Shown here: positions 1 through 8,682 of the stretch, one piece after another
Numbering within the stretch: position 1 is the stretch's first letter
Layout: each line of letters opens with the position of its first letter
DNA from: Gimesia algae
GTDB lineage: Bacteria; Planctomycetota; Planctomycetia; Planctomycetales; Planctomycetaceae
Assembly: GCF_007746795.1 (NCBI RefSeq)
Contig: NZ_CP036343.1
Location: 4,377,357 to 4,441,356, forward strand
Length of the DNA: 64,000 nucleotides
Direction: 5' to 3'
Notes under the pieces: model-generated
The model's database searches: none
What the model saw: the letters and a program-made list of their open reading frames with translations, nothing else
Told to the model about the DNA's origin: nothing
Made by a program: the position numbers and the translations under genes

Positions 1-1015
1 AATCCGGCTTCAGTTCCCCAAGCAACAGCTTCAACAGTGTCGTTTTGCCGGCTCCATTGCGACCGATAATTCCAATCTTGTCTCCACGTGAGATCAGGGT
101 TGTCAGGTTTTGAATCACCGGTTCATCGTCATACGAGAATGTGACATCCTTCGCCTCGATCACCAGCTGGCCAGAGCGATCTGCAGTCGCAACCTGCATA
201 TTGACATTGCCCACCCGATTTCTTCGCTCGCTGCGTTCTTCACGCATTTTTTTCAATGCTCGTACGCGACCTTCATTGCGCGTGCGACGTGCTTTAATCC
301 CCTGCCGGATCCAGACTTCTTCCTCTGCCAGCTTTTTGTCAAACAGCGCATTCTGTTTTTCCTCGGCTTCCAGAAAAGCTTCTTTGCGTTTGAGGAACGT
401 GTCATAATCGCAGGTCCAGTCATAGATCTTCCCGCGATCAATTTCGATGATACGCGTTGCCAGTGCCTGCAAAAACACCCGGTCGTGGGTCACGAACAGC
501 AGGGTTCCTTCGTACGACTGTAGAAACTGTTCCAGCCACTTGATCGCCGGAATATCCAGGTGGTTAGTCGGTTCATCCAACAGAAGAATATCGGGGGATT
601 GCACAATCGAAGCTGCCAGGAGCACGCGTCGCTTCATACCTGAAGACAACGATTCGAAATTATCATCGCCGTTAAGGTCCATTCGGGAGAGAATCCGCTC
701 GACAGCGTGTTCGGTCTCCCAGTCATGTTCAAAGAACGGCGCAGCTGCCTCGGCCACATAATCGTGAATTCTTCCTGTGTCGCCTCCTGGCACTTCCTGG
801 ATCAACCGGGCAATCCGCACATCTTTATCCCGTTTGATTTGTCCATCATCGGGGTCTAACTCACCGGCGATCATCTTCATGAGCGTCGATTTCCCCGCAC
901 CATTTCGCCCCAGCAGACCAATGCGTTCGCCCGCATAAATTTCCAGGCTGATTTCATCCAGCAGCGGAGGTCCACTCCACGTAAAGGAGACTTGATTAAT
1001 ACTCAACAGAGACAT
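1..1015 (-). CDS. ABC-F family ATPase, Uup-like (partial, C-terminus outside window)
   Basis: The minus-strand frame from the ATG at 1015 stays open to base 1, giving about 338 residues. It begins MSLLSINQVSF. Then come Walker A GRNGAGKSTL, a signature loop LSSGMKRR, Walker B LLLDEPTNHLD and the switch THDR. A charged K/R/E-rich linker typical of ABC-F proteins follows, and a second Walker A (GRNGAGKTTLLK) sits near the window edge. There are no membrane segments, so this is a soluble twin-ATPase that acts on the ribosome or on nucleic acid rather than a transporter. Uup/EttA-type housekeeping roles are family knowledge; the exact subfamily is inference because the second ATPase domain is cut off. 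A second ABC-F gene lies at 6570-8348. Confidence 0.9.
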   Translation of the reverse strand, partial: MSLLSINQVSFTWSGPPLLDEISLEIYAGERIGLLGRNGAGKSTLMKMIAGELDPDDGQIKRDKDVRIARLIQEVPGGDTGRIHDYVAEAAAPFFEHDWETEHAVERILSRMDLNGDDNFESLSSGMKRRVLLAASIVQSPDILLLDEPTNHLDIPAIKWLEQFLQSYEGTLLFVTHDRVFLQALATRIIEIDRGKIYDWTCDYDTFLKRKEAFLEAEEKQNALFDKKLAEEEVWIRQGIKARRTRNEGRVRALKKMREERSERRNRVGNVNMQVATADRSGQLVIEAKDVTFSYDDEPVIQNLTTLISRGDKIGIIGRNGAGKTTLLKLLLGELKPD

Positions 1016-1042
1016 ACCGCGATACTTCCGATCACACTGCTA

Positions 1043-1070
1043 TAAAAAAACCCGACTCTGAAAGTCGGGT
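1043..1070 (-). terminator. Rho-independent terminator
   Basis: ACCCGACT (1050-1057) pairs perfectly with AGTCGGGT (1063-1070) around a 5-nt loop. On the minus strand the stem is followed by seven T residues. It lies downstream of the GlsB-like gene (1165-1443) and upstream of the ABC-F gene, so it should end the small membrane-protein transcript. Confidence 0.85.
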
Positions 1071-1164
1071 ATCCTGGAGACACCGGCATAGTATGTTCAA
1101 CTCAGTTGATTTCTGCAATACCTGCGACAGGAGTCTCTCGTGCGAAGATCAGGATCAAACAGTA

Positions 1165-1443
1165 TTACAGGCGGCGTCTGCCTGAGAGCAGTCCCAGAAC
1201 CGCACAAAACAGCGCTGCACCAATGATCGACCAGACGATGGGATAATTTCTGCCCCCCAGATTTAAAGAGAAGATTTCTGGCAGCCCCAGCAGCATGGCT
1301 AATTTACTGCCTAGAAGCGCACCGATAAATCCCAACGCGATGGAAACCAGACAGCCGCCGCGCGTACTACCCGCCAATCCTCTGGCAATACTGCCACAGA
1401 GCCCAGCCACGACCAGTAAAATGATAAATTCGGTCAGGTCCAT
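1165..1443 (-). CDS. GlsB/YeaQ/YmgE-type small membrane protein
   Basis: A 92-residue protein with three hydrophobic segments and the glycine-rich pattern of the transglycosylase-associated/GlsB family: GxxAR near residue 20, then ALGFIGALLGSKLA. It ends in a basic tail GRRRL. The family consists of small inner-membrane proteins often linked to stress response; the biochemical function is not known. I chose the ATG at 1443 because GAGG lies 7 bases upstream; an in-frame TTG at 1455 gives four extra residues and has no better ribosome site. It is a single-gene unit ending at the hairpin at 1043-1070. Confidence 0.8.
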   Translation of the reverse strand: MDLTEFIILLVVAGLCGSIARGLAGSTRGGCLVSIALGFIGALLGSKLAMLLGLPEIFSLNLGGRNYPIVWSIIGAALFCAVLGLLSGRRRL

Positions 1444-1819
1444 TGAGTTCCTCAACTGCTTCTGATTGATTATATAGTTATGAGATCAGATTCATGGGAA
1501 AATAGCTTTTCAGCTGCCAATACTCTAGATCGCATCACATTTAACGAAAGCGTCTCTCGATCTATTATACTCGGTCCAAATGGCCTTGAAGACGCTACAG
1601 TAAAACTGGACACAGTCTAGGTCAGAAATGACTGTCTGTCCAGACACAGTTTAAGGCATCGAAGCCGGTCCTCTTTCGGAACAGGCAAATCATTTCATAT
1701 TTCTGTTTGTTGATCTGAAATACTCGCTCCCGGTATGGCATTTTGTTAGCATGATATCAGACAATAGAGACCAGCAAACCTAATATTCCTGATTATACCT
1801 GCAACAGAGAGGCCCCACC
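1444..1819. other. Intergenic region with an imperfect inverted repeat
   Basis: About 375 bases without a gene, between the divergent GlsB-like gene and the sialidase; both promoters must lie here. The one visible structure is CTGGACACAGTC (1606-1617) facing GACTGTCTGTCCAG (1630-1643), an imperfect 12-14 bp dyad with a 12-base spacer. It could be an operator or cruciform. No convincing -35/-10 pair could be assigned. Confidence 0.35.
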
Positions 1820-3001
1820 GTGTGCTCATTGCTTCGACCTGTTTCTTTTCTGCTCACACTTCTGCTCTTCACTTCATTCAACCAGGCTGGGGAAAAATCG
1901 GACCAGAATGATCCGGCACTCGTTCCCCCTCCCATCAATACAAATCCTGGCAAAGAATATGCAGATGACACACGCATGTTCCAGGGGATCCCCGGTCTGT
2001 CACGCGCTGCCAACGGACGCCTGTGGGCACTCTGGTATGCCGGTGGAACGGGTGAAGGTGAACTGAACTATGTGGTTCTCGTCACCAGTGGTGATGATGG
2101 TAAAACATGGTCGGGTCCCAAACTGGTGATTGATCCTCCCGGTCCCGTCCGTGCGTATGACCCGGCAATCTGGCATGATCCCAGTGGTCGCATGTGGGTC
2201 TTCTGGGCTCAATCCTATCGCTGGTGGGATGGCCGCAGTGGTGTCTGGGCGATTACTTCTGATGATTCCGATCAGGAAAACCCGAAATGGACAGAACCCC
2301 GCCGCCTGTGTAACGGCATCATGATGAATAAGCCTACCGTTCTTTCAAACGGAGACTGGTTGTTGCCGGTTGCGATCTGGAAACAGCCCGCTAAAGAATC
2401 CATTGAACACCGTTTTGATCTGCCCAAAGAACGTGGCGGAAATATTTTCATTTCAAAAGACCAGGGAAAATCATTTCAGCTGCTCGGACAAACGGATGTA
2501 CCCGAACGAACATTTGACGAACACATGGTTGTGGAACGCAAAGACAACAGTCTCTGGACACTGGTCAGAACCCGCTATGGAATTGGTGAATCCAGTTCCA
2601 CTGACGGGGGAAAGACCTGGTCGGAGGGAAAAGCTTCTGACATACCGCATGTGAATGCCCGGTTTTTCATTCGGCGTCTGAAATCGGGGAATCTGCTAAT
2701 GGTCCGACATAACCCCGCAGACAAAAAATCCCGCCGTGATTTGACTGCGTTTCTCTCAAAAGATGATGGAAAAACATGGCAGGGAGGCTTACTTCTGGAT
2801 GAACGGCCAGGTGTCTCTTATCCGGATGGAGTTCAAAGCGATGATGGTACGATTTACATCATCTATGATTTTGCACGGACGCGAGATAAGAAAATCCTGA
2901 TGGCGACCTTTACAGAAGAAGATGTACTGGCGGGTAAGCCAGTCTCTGGCCAAGCGCGTCTGCGTATTCTCGTCAATCAGGCAACGGGAACAGAAAAATA
3001 A
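1820..3001 (+). CDS. Secreted sialidase/BNR-repeat family hydrolase
   Basis: A 393-residue protein with a signal peptide (hydrophobic LLTLLLFTSF, residues about 10-20) and four Asp-box motifs S/T-x-D-x-G-x-T/S-W/F: SGDDGKTW, SKDQGKSF, STDGGKTW and SKDDGKTW. These mark the six-bladed beta-propeller of exo-alpha-sialidase-like proteins. The start is a GTG at 1820 preceded by AGAGAGG; no in-frame ATG fits better. It is the first of three co-directional genes (47-base gap to the sulfatase), so it probably removes a terminal or modified sugar from an external polysaccharide. True sialic-acid specificity cannot be read from the sequence; planctomycetes carry many such proteins acting on other substrates. 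Confidence 0.85.
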   Translation: MCSLLRPVSFLLTLLLFTSFNQAGEKSDQNDPALVPPPINTNPGKEYADDTRMFQGIPGLSRAANGRLWALWYAGGTGEGELNYVVLVTSGDDGKTWSGPKLVIDPPGPVRAYDPAIWHDPSGRMWVFWAQSYRWWDGRSGVWAITSDDSDQENPKWTEPRRLCNGIMMNKPTVLSNGDWLLPVAIWKQPAKESIEHRFDLPKERGGNIFISKDQGKSFQLLGQTDVPERTFDEHMVVERKDNSLWTLVRTRYGIGESSSTDGGKTWSEGKASDIPHVNARFFIRRLKSGNLLMVRHNPADKKSRRDLTAFLSKDDGKTWQGGLLLDERPGVSYPDGVQSDDGTIYIIYDFARTRDKKILMATFTEEDVLAGKPVSGQARLRILVNQATGTEK

Positions 3002-3048
3002 GAATACCAGATTTTCAAGCCAGCTGATTTAACCAGAGGAACTGAAGT

Positions 3049-5046
3049 ATGCGGCATTTTCTATGTTTTCTTTCTCTCGTTTTCAGCCTGTCTCTGACAA
3101 CAGCACCACTCGATGCGGCAGAGCAGCGTAATGTACTGATTCTATTTTCTGACAATCAGAACTGGAACGATTGTGGCTGCTATGGAAATTCCGTCGTCAA
3201 AACTCCACACATCGATCAGTTGGCTCGAGAAGGAACCCGTTATCAAAATGCATTCGCAACCACTGCTTCCTGCGGGCCCTCGCGCGGCGTCTTCTACACG
3301 GGCCTGCATGTGCATGCTAACGGGCAATATGGGCATCCTCATGGAGACCATAATTTTCGACTGAAACCGAAAGTCGAAACAGTTTTTGCCTTGCTGGATA
3401 AAAACCAGTATCGCACGGCGATGATCGGGAAATACCATCTCTTCCCGGAAGACACCACTATCGATTTCCAACCCAAAGTCAGCGGCTACCGTGTCAAAGA
3501 GATGGCAGATCTGGCAACGGAATTTTTGAATCAGAAGAGCGAGAAACCCTTTTTTCTGGTGATGGGATATCACGATCCACACCCCACTTCACGCACACAA
3601 CCGGAATGGGGCGTTAAGGTCAAAGAATCCGGGATGTCGCTTACGAACTATGACCCGCAAAAGATTTCAGTCCCCTCGTATCTGCCAGACCGTCCCGAAG
3701 TTCGCGAAGGATTAGCCGGCTATTACCAGCAGATCAGTTATCTCGATGAAGGCATCGGTTGTGTCTTGAAAGCGCTGGAAGCAGCGGGTCAGGCAGACAA
3801 CACACTCGTCATTTTCACCAGCGACCATGGCTCCTCTGAACCGGGGGCAATGGCTAATCACTATGACCCCGGAGTGCGTATTCCCTTCATTATCCGTGAT
3901 CCAATACTACCCGAGGCAGAACGGGGAGTCGTCTCCGATGCGATGGTTTCGCTGCTGGATATCACTCCCACTGTACTGGACTGGACGGATACAAAGGGAC
4001 CGAAATACAAGCTGCACGGACGCAGTATCCTGCCAACTGTCGGAAAAGAACATACCCCCGACTGGGATGAGGTCTGCCTGAGTCATGTGTTTCATGAGGT
4101 CACCATGTATTATCCCATGCGGACGCTGCGGACCCGCGATTACAAACTGATCTGGAACCTGGAATGGCGTTCAAAGTATCCGTTACCCATCGACACTCTT
4201 TCAAGGGCAACCTGGAATGAAACCTTGAAGCTGCAAGAACCAGTTCTCGGCCAGCGCAGTGTGCATAAATTCCTGTTCCGAGATGAAGTTGAGCTGTATG
4301 ATCTCAAACAGGATCCAGATGAAGTTGTCAATCTGGCCTGCCAGCCGGAATACCAGGCTCTGAGAAAAGAACTCTCGGAGAAATTGCTGGAGCACTTAAA
4401 GCAAACCGATGACCTGTGGCTCAAACAGTACACCCTGCCGATCTCCTGTGCATCAGAAGTTGAAGAACAAGAAGCTGCATATAAGCCTCTGTTCAATGGG
4501 CGCGATTTAACAGGTTGGACGCTCAAGCGTGCCAATCGCAAAGGCTACCACGTCAAAGAGGGGAAACTGGTCTGCCCTGCTGACGGGGGAGGTTTTCTGT
4601 TTACCGAAAAAGAATACGCAGACTTCAGCCTGAAATTTGATTTCAAACTGACGAAAGCTGCCAACAACGGGATTGCAGTTCGCTGTCCGCTGGTAGACCA
4701 AAAGCCCGCTTATGAAGGTATGGAAATCCAGGTCCTCGACAATAAAGGCTATCCCAAAAAACTGAAACCAGCCCAATATCACGGCTCGGTTTACGATGTG
4801 ATTCCAGCAAAACGCGGCGCTCTGAAACCGGTTGGTGAATGGAATCACGAAGAAATCATCTGCCGCGGATCAAAAATCACGGTGATCGTGAATGAGATAC
4901 CTGTACTACAAACCAATCTGGCTGATATCAAAGACGAGCAGGTGCGCGCCCGGCACCCGGGACTCAAGAATCAACGTGGGCATATTGGACTGCTGGGACA
5001 TGGCAGTCATGTAGAGTATAAAAATATTCGCATCAAAGAATTTTAA
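3049..5046 (+). CDS. Sulfatase fused to a 3-keto-disaccharide hydrolase (DUF1080) domain
   Basis: A 665-residue exported protein with a signal peptide in residues 1-23. Residues about 25-470 form a formylglycine-dependent sulfatase: metal-site Asp in LFSDNQ (D35), the activation motif CGPSR with C75 as the residue converted to formylglycine, GKYHL, and FTSDHG. Residues about 490-665 form a second domain starting PLFNGRDLTGW and containing NNGIAVRCP, the pattern of the DUF1080/3-keto-glycoside hydrolase family (concanavalin-like fold). One polypeptide would therefore desulfate and then cleave an oxidised glycoside. The next gene is a Gfo/Idh/MocA oxidoreductase, the enzyme class that makes 3-keto sugars, which supports a linked pathway (inference). 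Confidence 0.9.
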   Translation: MRHFLCFLSLVFSLSLTTAPLDAAEQRNVLILFSDNQNWNDCGCYGNSVVKTPHIDQLAREGTRYQNAFATTASCGPSRGVFYTGLHVHANGQYGHPHGDHNFRLKPKVETVFALLDKNQYRTAMIGKYHLFPEDTTIDFQPKVSGYRVKEMADLATEFLNQKSEKPFFLVMGYHDPHPTSRTQPEWGVKVKESGMSLTNYDPQKISVPSYLPDRPEVREGLAGYYQQISYLDEGIGCVLKALEAAGQADNTLVIFTSDHGSSEPGAMANHYDPGVRIPFIIRDPILPEAERGVVSDAMVSLLDITPTVLDWTDTKGPKYKLHGRSILPTVGKEHTPDWDEVCLSHVFHEVTMYYPMRTLRTRDYKLIWNLEWRSKYPLPIDTLSRATWNETLKLQEPVLGQRSVHKFLFRDEVELYDLKQDPDEVVNLACQPEYQALRKELSEKLLEHLKQTDDLWLKQYTLPISCASEVEEQEAAYKPLFNGRDLTGWTLKRANRKGYHVKEGKLVCPADGGGFLFTEKEYADFSLKFDFKLTKAANNGIAVRCPLVDQKPAYEGMEIQVLDNKGYPKKLKPAQYHGSVYDVIPAKRGALKPVGEWNHEEIICRGSKITVIVNEIPVLQTNLADIKDEQVRARHPGLKNQRGHIGLLGHGSHVEYKNIRIKEF

Positions 5047-5078
5047 GCCTCGTAATTAATTTCTCTCAGGGGAAAATC

Positions 5079-6557
5079 ATGACTGAGAAACCAGAAAGTC
5101 GTCGTACATTTCTCAAACAGTCAGCGGCAGTGAGCGTCGCCGCCAGCCAGTTGACGTCCCTCGCGCCCGCGAAAGCATACCAGTCAAATGAACGGCTCCG
5201 CATCGGAATTATTGGTCCAGGGCGACGGGGATTCGGTTCTCACGTGAAAACACTGGTGAAACTTCGCAATGAAAAAGGGGCGAATCTCGATATTACCGGC
5301 ATCAATGATGTCTATGCGGTGCACCGCGATCAGGCAGTGGACTATATCAAAAAAGAGACGGGACAAACTCCTAAAACCTTCGAAGACTACCGTGACTTAC
5401 TGAATGATAAAGAGATCGACGCCGTCTGCATCGCAACTCCTGATCACTGGCATGCAAAACAGGTTCTGGATGCTCTAAAAGCAGGCAAACACGTCTATTG
5501 TGAAAAACCGATGACGCATCATATCTCGGAAGCCATGGAGGTCGTTGACGCCTGGAAAAAATCGGGACTGGTCGTCCAGGTTGGTGTGCAGTCCACCAGC
5601 ATGCCGATCTGGAATGAAGTGCGCGCGCTCGTCGATGAGGGCAAACTCGGAAAAATCGTCCAGTTTCAGGCAGAATCGTTTCGAAATTCTCTGGGAGGCA
5701 TGTCCCGTCATAATGTCATCACCAAAGAAATGACTCCCCGGACTGTCGACTGGAAACGCTGGCTGGGTGTCGAAGAGGGTCTTGCTCCTGATTTGCCATT
5801 CGACCGCGCAACTTATGGACAATGGCGCTGCTACTGGCCTTTCGGCTACGGAATGTATTCCGACCTGTTCGTGCATCGTGTCACAGCCATGCTGAAAGCC
5901 ACCGGGTTGATGTATCCTGGGCGCGTGGTTGGCGGTGGGGGAATTTTCTTGGAGTATGATGACCGGGAAGTCACCGATGTAGCTTCGATTATTGCCGATT
6001 TCCATGAAGGTGTCCAGGGGCTGGTTTCCAGCACGATGATCTCCAGCGAAGTCCCCATCCGACATCTGATTCGTGGTCACCATGGGACGGTTGTCTTTGA
6101 CAAAAATGTGTTCGGGCAGCGGCAGGCTTATGAATTTATCCCCGAACGTCCACAGGTGACACTCGACAGCACATTAAAGCGGGAGGAAGTCGTCTCCGAG
6201 CGCGTTCCCGACCAGACACAACTGCACTTCGAAAACTTCCTGGCTGCTGTGAAAGCCGAAAATCCCTCGCTGGTTAACAATTCGCCGGAATTGGGGGCAG
6301 CGGCGATTATGGTCGTTAATCTTGCAGTTCGCAGTTATCGTGAAGGGAAAGTATTCCAGGTCGAACGTGAATCTCTCAAAATCAACAATGGTAACTCCAG
6401 CTGGGCTGACGACTGGGAAACCATGTCGAAAGCACATAGTAAGCCCCGGCACGTTGCAGGCTGGCACGCAGGTGACAGGGGGAGTATTCTCATTCCCCCT
6501 AAATATCAGAAACTGGCTGGTCCCTGGATTGATGGCAAGCCGCCTGAAAATACCTGA
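5079..6557 (+). CDS. Gfo/Idh/MocA family oxidoreductase with Tat signal
   Basis: A 492-residue protein starting with a twin-arginine signal (ESRRTFLKQSAA) that should route it, folded and with cofactor bound, out of the cytoplasm. The NAD(P)-binding loop is GIIGPGRRGFG (residues about 43-53). The family motif CEKPMTHH carries the conserved Glu-Lys-Pro, and CIATPDHWH lies just before it. Family members oxidise or reduce sugar carbons, often at C3. It is the third gene of the run (32-base gap after the sulfatase), and its tail nearly meets the convergent ABC-F gene (12 bases between stops). The substrate is unknown; participation in a keto-sugar glycan degradation route is inferred from the neighbour's DUF1080 domain. 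Confidence 0.9.
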   Translation: MTEKPESRRTFLKQSAAVSVAASQLTSLAPAKAYQSNERLRIGIIGPGRRGFGSHVKTLVKLRNEKGANLDITGINDVYAVHRDQAVDYIKKETGQTPKTFEDYRDLLNDKEIDAVCIATPDHWHAKQVLDALKAGKHVYCEKPMTHHISEAMEVVDAWKKSGLVVQVGVQSTSMPIWNEVRALVDEGKLGKIVQFQAESFRNSLGGMSRHNVITKEMTPRTVDWKRWLGVEEGLAPDLPFDRATYGQWRCYWPFGYGMYSDLFVHRVTAMLKATGLMYPGRVVGGGGIFLEYDDREVTDVASIIADFHEGVQGLVSSTMISSEVPIRHLIRGHHGTVVFDKNVFGQRQAYEFIPERPQVTLDSTLKREEVVSERVPDQTQLHFENFLAAVKAENPSLVNNSPELGAAAIMVVNLAVRSYREGKVFQVERESLKINNGNSSWADDWETMSKAHSKPRHVAGWHAGDRGSILIPPKYQKLAGPWIDGKPPENT

Positions 6558-6569
6558 GATCGCATTCGC

Positions 6570-8348
6570 TTACTGTTCCAGAAATTCATAAAGTTCCATC
6601 CAGCGGACTTCCAGTTCTCCGATCTCTTCGACCAGCGGCTGCATTTCATCATGGAGTTCCTGTGCCTGTTCAGGGCTCGTCGCTTTCAGGAATTTCTTGT
6701 TGATCTCGTTCCGCTGCTCATCGAGTTGGGCTATTTTGCGTTCGATAGCAGAAAGTTCTTTCCGGGCGTTTTTGATTTTACCGCCCAGACCTTTTTCGCG
6801 AGGTGCCACATTTTTTTCTTCCTGTTTGGCAATCGAAGCCTGATTCTGCTCGCGGTGTCCCTCAGCCACTTCTTTCTTCACACGATAAAGATAGGCGTCG
6901 TAATCGCCTTCATAGCTTTTCACCGTACCGTTTACCACTTCAATGACATCGGTGGCCACTTTACTCATAAAGTGGCGATCGTGGCTGGTGAATATCACCG
7001 TCCCCTGAAATTTCACCAACGCATTTCCTAAGGCTTCCACTGTTTCGACATCGAGATGGTTACCTGGTTCGTCCAGAATCAATATGGAGTAGTTGCCCAG
7101 CAGAATTCCCGCCAGACACAAACGCGCCCGCTCACCCCCACTGAGAACTTTAATGGGTTTATCCAAAGCCTGTTCCTTGAACAGGAAGCTGCCTGCGACC
7201 GCCAGAATCTGCTGATTCGTCGTCCCGGGAGCCGACTCTAATTCCAGGTAGTCACGAATCGTCTGCTCCGGGGGCAATGACGTATAGACATGCTGTGCGT
7301 AACAGGCGACATTACAGTGATAGCCCCATTTAAGACTGCCGTCTAATGGTTTGAGCGAACCGGTAATGGAGCGCAGGAAGGTCGTTTTTCCCTGTCCGTT
7401 ATCGCCTACAATCGCCGCCCGTGAACCATGCTCAATCTCCAGATTAATATTGTCGGCAACACGGTTCTTGGGATAACCGATTGCCAGATCATCGCAGATT
7501 AATGCAATTCCCTGTCGCTTCTCTGTTTGAGGAATGATGATGTTGACTGTCGATTCTGCTCCCTCGATCTCGGTCAGAGTCAGTCGCGCCAGCTGTTTTT
7601 CTTTACTGCGTGCCTGTGAAGCAGTATTGGCGCCTGCCTTGTTTTTTGCAATGAAAGTTTCCAATTGACGACGTTTTGCCAGTACCGTCGCATTGGTTCG
7701 TTCATCACGCTCTTTGAGGATTTCCTGATTCTCCAGATACTGATCCACATGCCCATTATACAGGGTCAGTTTCCCCCGTTTGAGTTCCAGCGTCTGATTA
7801 CAGATTGCCTTGAGGAAGGTCCGATCGTGAGAAACGACGAGCACTGCGCCCCGGTAATCTTTCAAAAAATCTTCCAACAGCAGCTGTGTGCGCAGGTCAA
7901 GAAAGTTGGTGGGTTCGTCCAGCATCAGAAAATTCGGGTCATGCAGCAATAAAGCCGCCAGTTTAACCCGGGTCTGCCAACCACCGGAAAGTTCTTTGAC
8001 GGGACCATTCAGAAAGCGGCCTTTCAATTCGAATTCACCAGCAACCGCACCACAACGCCAGTCGGGTTGACCACTGTCGCGCATTAGAAAATCCAGTGCA
8101 CTTTCGCCAGCGTGAAACGGATCATGCTGCCTGAGATAGCCTACCCGGAGATCAGGATGACGGACGATTTGTCCACTGTCGACCGATTCTTCTTCCAACA
8201 GGATCCTCAACAAAGTGGATTTCCCGGCACCGTTTCGGCCAATGAAGCCAATTTTCTGCTCATCCGCGAGCGCAATCGATGCCTCTTTCAGAAGTTCCTG
8301 AGCACCATAACTCTTTGTCACATTTGATATTTCAATCAGCGTCGCCAT
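6570..8348 (-). CDS. ABC-F family ATPase
   Basis: About 592 residues with two ATPase halves. The first has Walker A GRNGAGKSTLL, signature LSGGW and LMLDEPTNFLD. A lysine/arginine-rich linker (residues about 230-265) follows. The second half has Walker A GDNGQGKTTFL, signature LSGGE and LILDEPGNHLD; the usual DEPTNHLD has T replaced by G here. The C-terminal 90 residues are a charged coiled coil. No membrane segments. A GTG codon directly precedes the ATG at 8348, so either could be the start. The ABC-F family acts on ribosomes (translation factors, antibiotic protection); the role here is not specified by the context. Confidence 0.9.
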   Translation of the reverse strand: MATLIEISNVTKSYGAQELLKEASIALADEQKIGFIGRNGAGKSTLLRILLEEESVDSGQIVRHPDLRVGYLRQHDPFHAGESALDFLMRDSGQPDWRCGAVAGEFELKGRFLNGPVKELSGGWQTRVKLAALLLHDPNFLMLDEPTNFLDLRTQLLLEDFLKDYRGAVLVVSHDRTFLKAICNQTLELKRGKLTLYNGHVDQYLENQEILKERDERTNATVLAKRRQLETFIAKNKAGANTASQARSKEKQLARLTLTEIEGAESTVNIIIPQTEKRQGIALICDDLAIGYPKNRVADNINLEIEHGSRAAIVGDNGQGKTTFLRSITGSLKPLDGSLKWGYHCNVACYAQHVYTSLPPEQTIRDYLELESAPGTTNQQILAVAGSFLFKEQALDKPIKVLSGGERARLCLAGILLGNYSILILDEPGNHLDVETVEALGNALVKFQGTVIFTSHDRHFMSKVATDVIEVVNGTVKSYEGDYDAYLYRVKKEVAEGHREQNQASIAKQEEKNVAPREKGLGGKIKNARKELSAIERKIAQLDEQRNEINKKFLKATSPEQAQELHDEMQPLVEEIGELEVRWMELYEFLEQ

Positions 8349-8682
8349 CACTCATCTCTATACTTGAACGGAAAACCTCAATGTTAAGCGTATACACGAG
8401 GACAGAGAAGATAACGGGAAGACGCAATCAATTCAATTGATCATGTGTGATGGCTTCTAAACTCAAATCGACTCGCCTCATTTCCCTGTGATGCATCATG
8501 CCGGTTATGACAATATTTCTGGTCGAGAATGGACGAGAAACACTTATTTCCCACCACGCGCATCCGGTTCCTGAACTATCGTTTTAAAAATGCATCAATC
8601 TGCATTCTGAGATTATTGAAGGGTTAAATCCGGAAATGGCCCACATTTCAGACTTCAAGTGTTTCTGCTTTATCGATTATTT
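8349..8682. other. Intergenic region upstream of the exopolysaccharide cluster
   Basis: This separates the leftward ABC-F gene from the rightward polysaccharide cluster and must contain both promoters, but I could not assign them. A 16-codon open frame (8636-8686, MAHISDF...) ends in a TGA that overlaps the ATG at 8683 (ATGA). It could be a translated leader that couples translation into the ligase gene. That is weak evidence on its own. Confidence 0.25.

Noticed and set aside
110..761. Rightward open frames at the left edge
   Set aside because: They are antisense to the ABC-F ATPase, whose Walker motifs are unmistakable.
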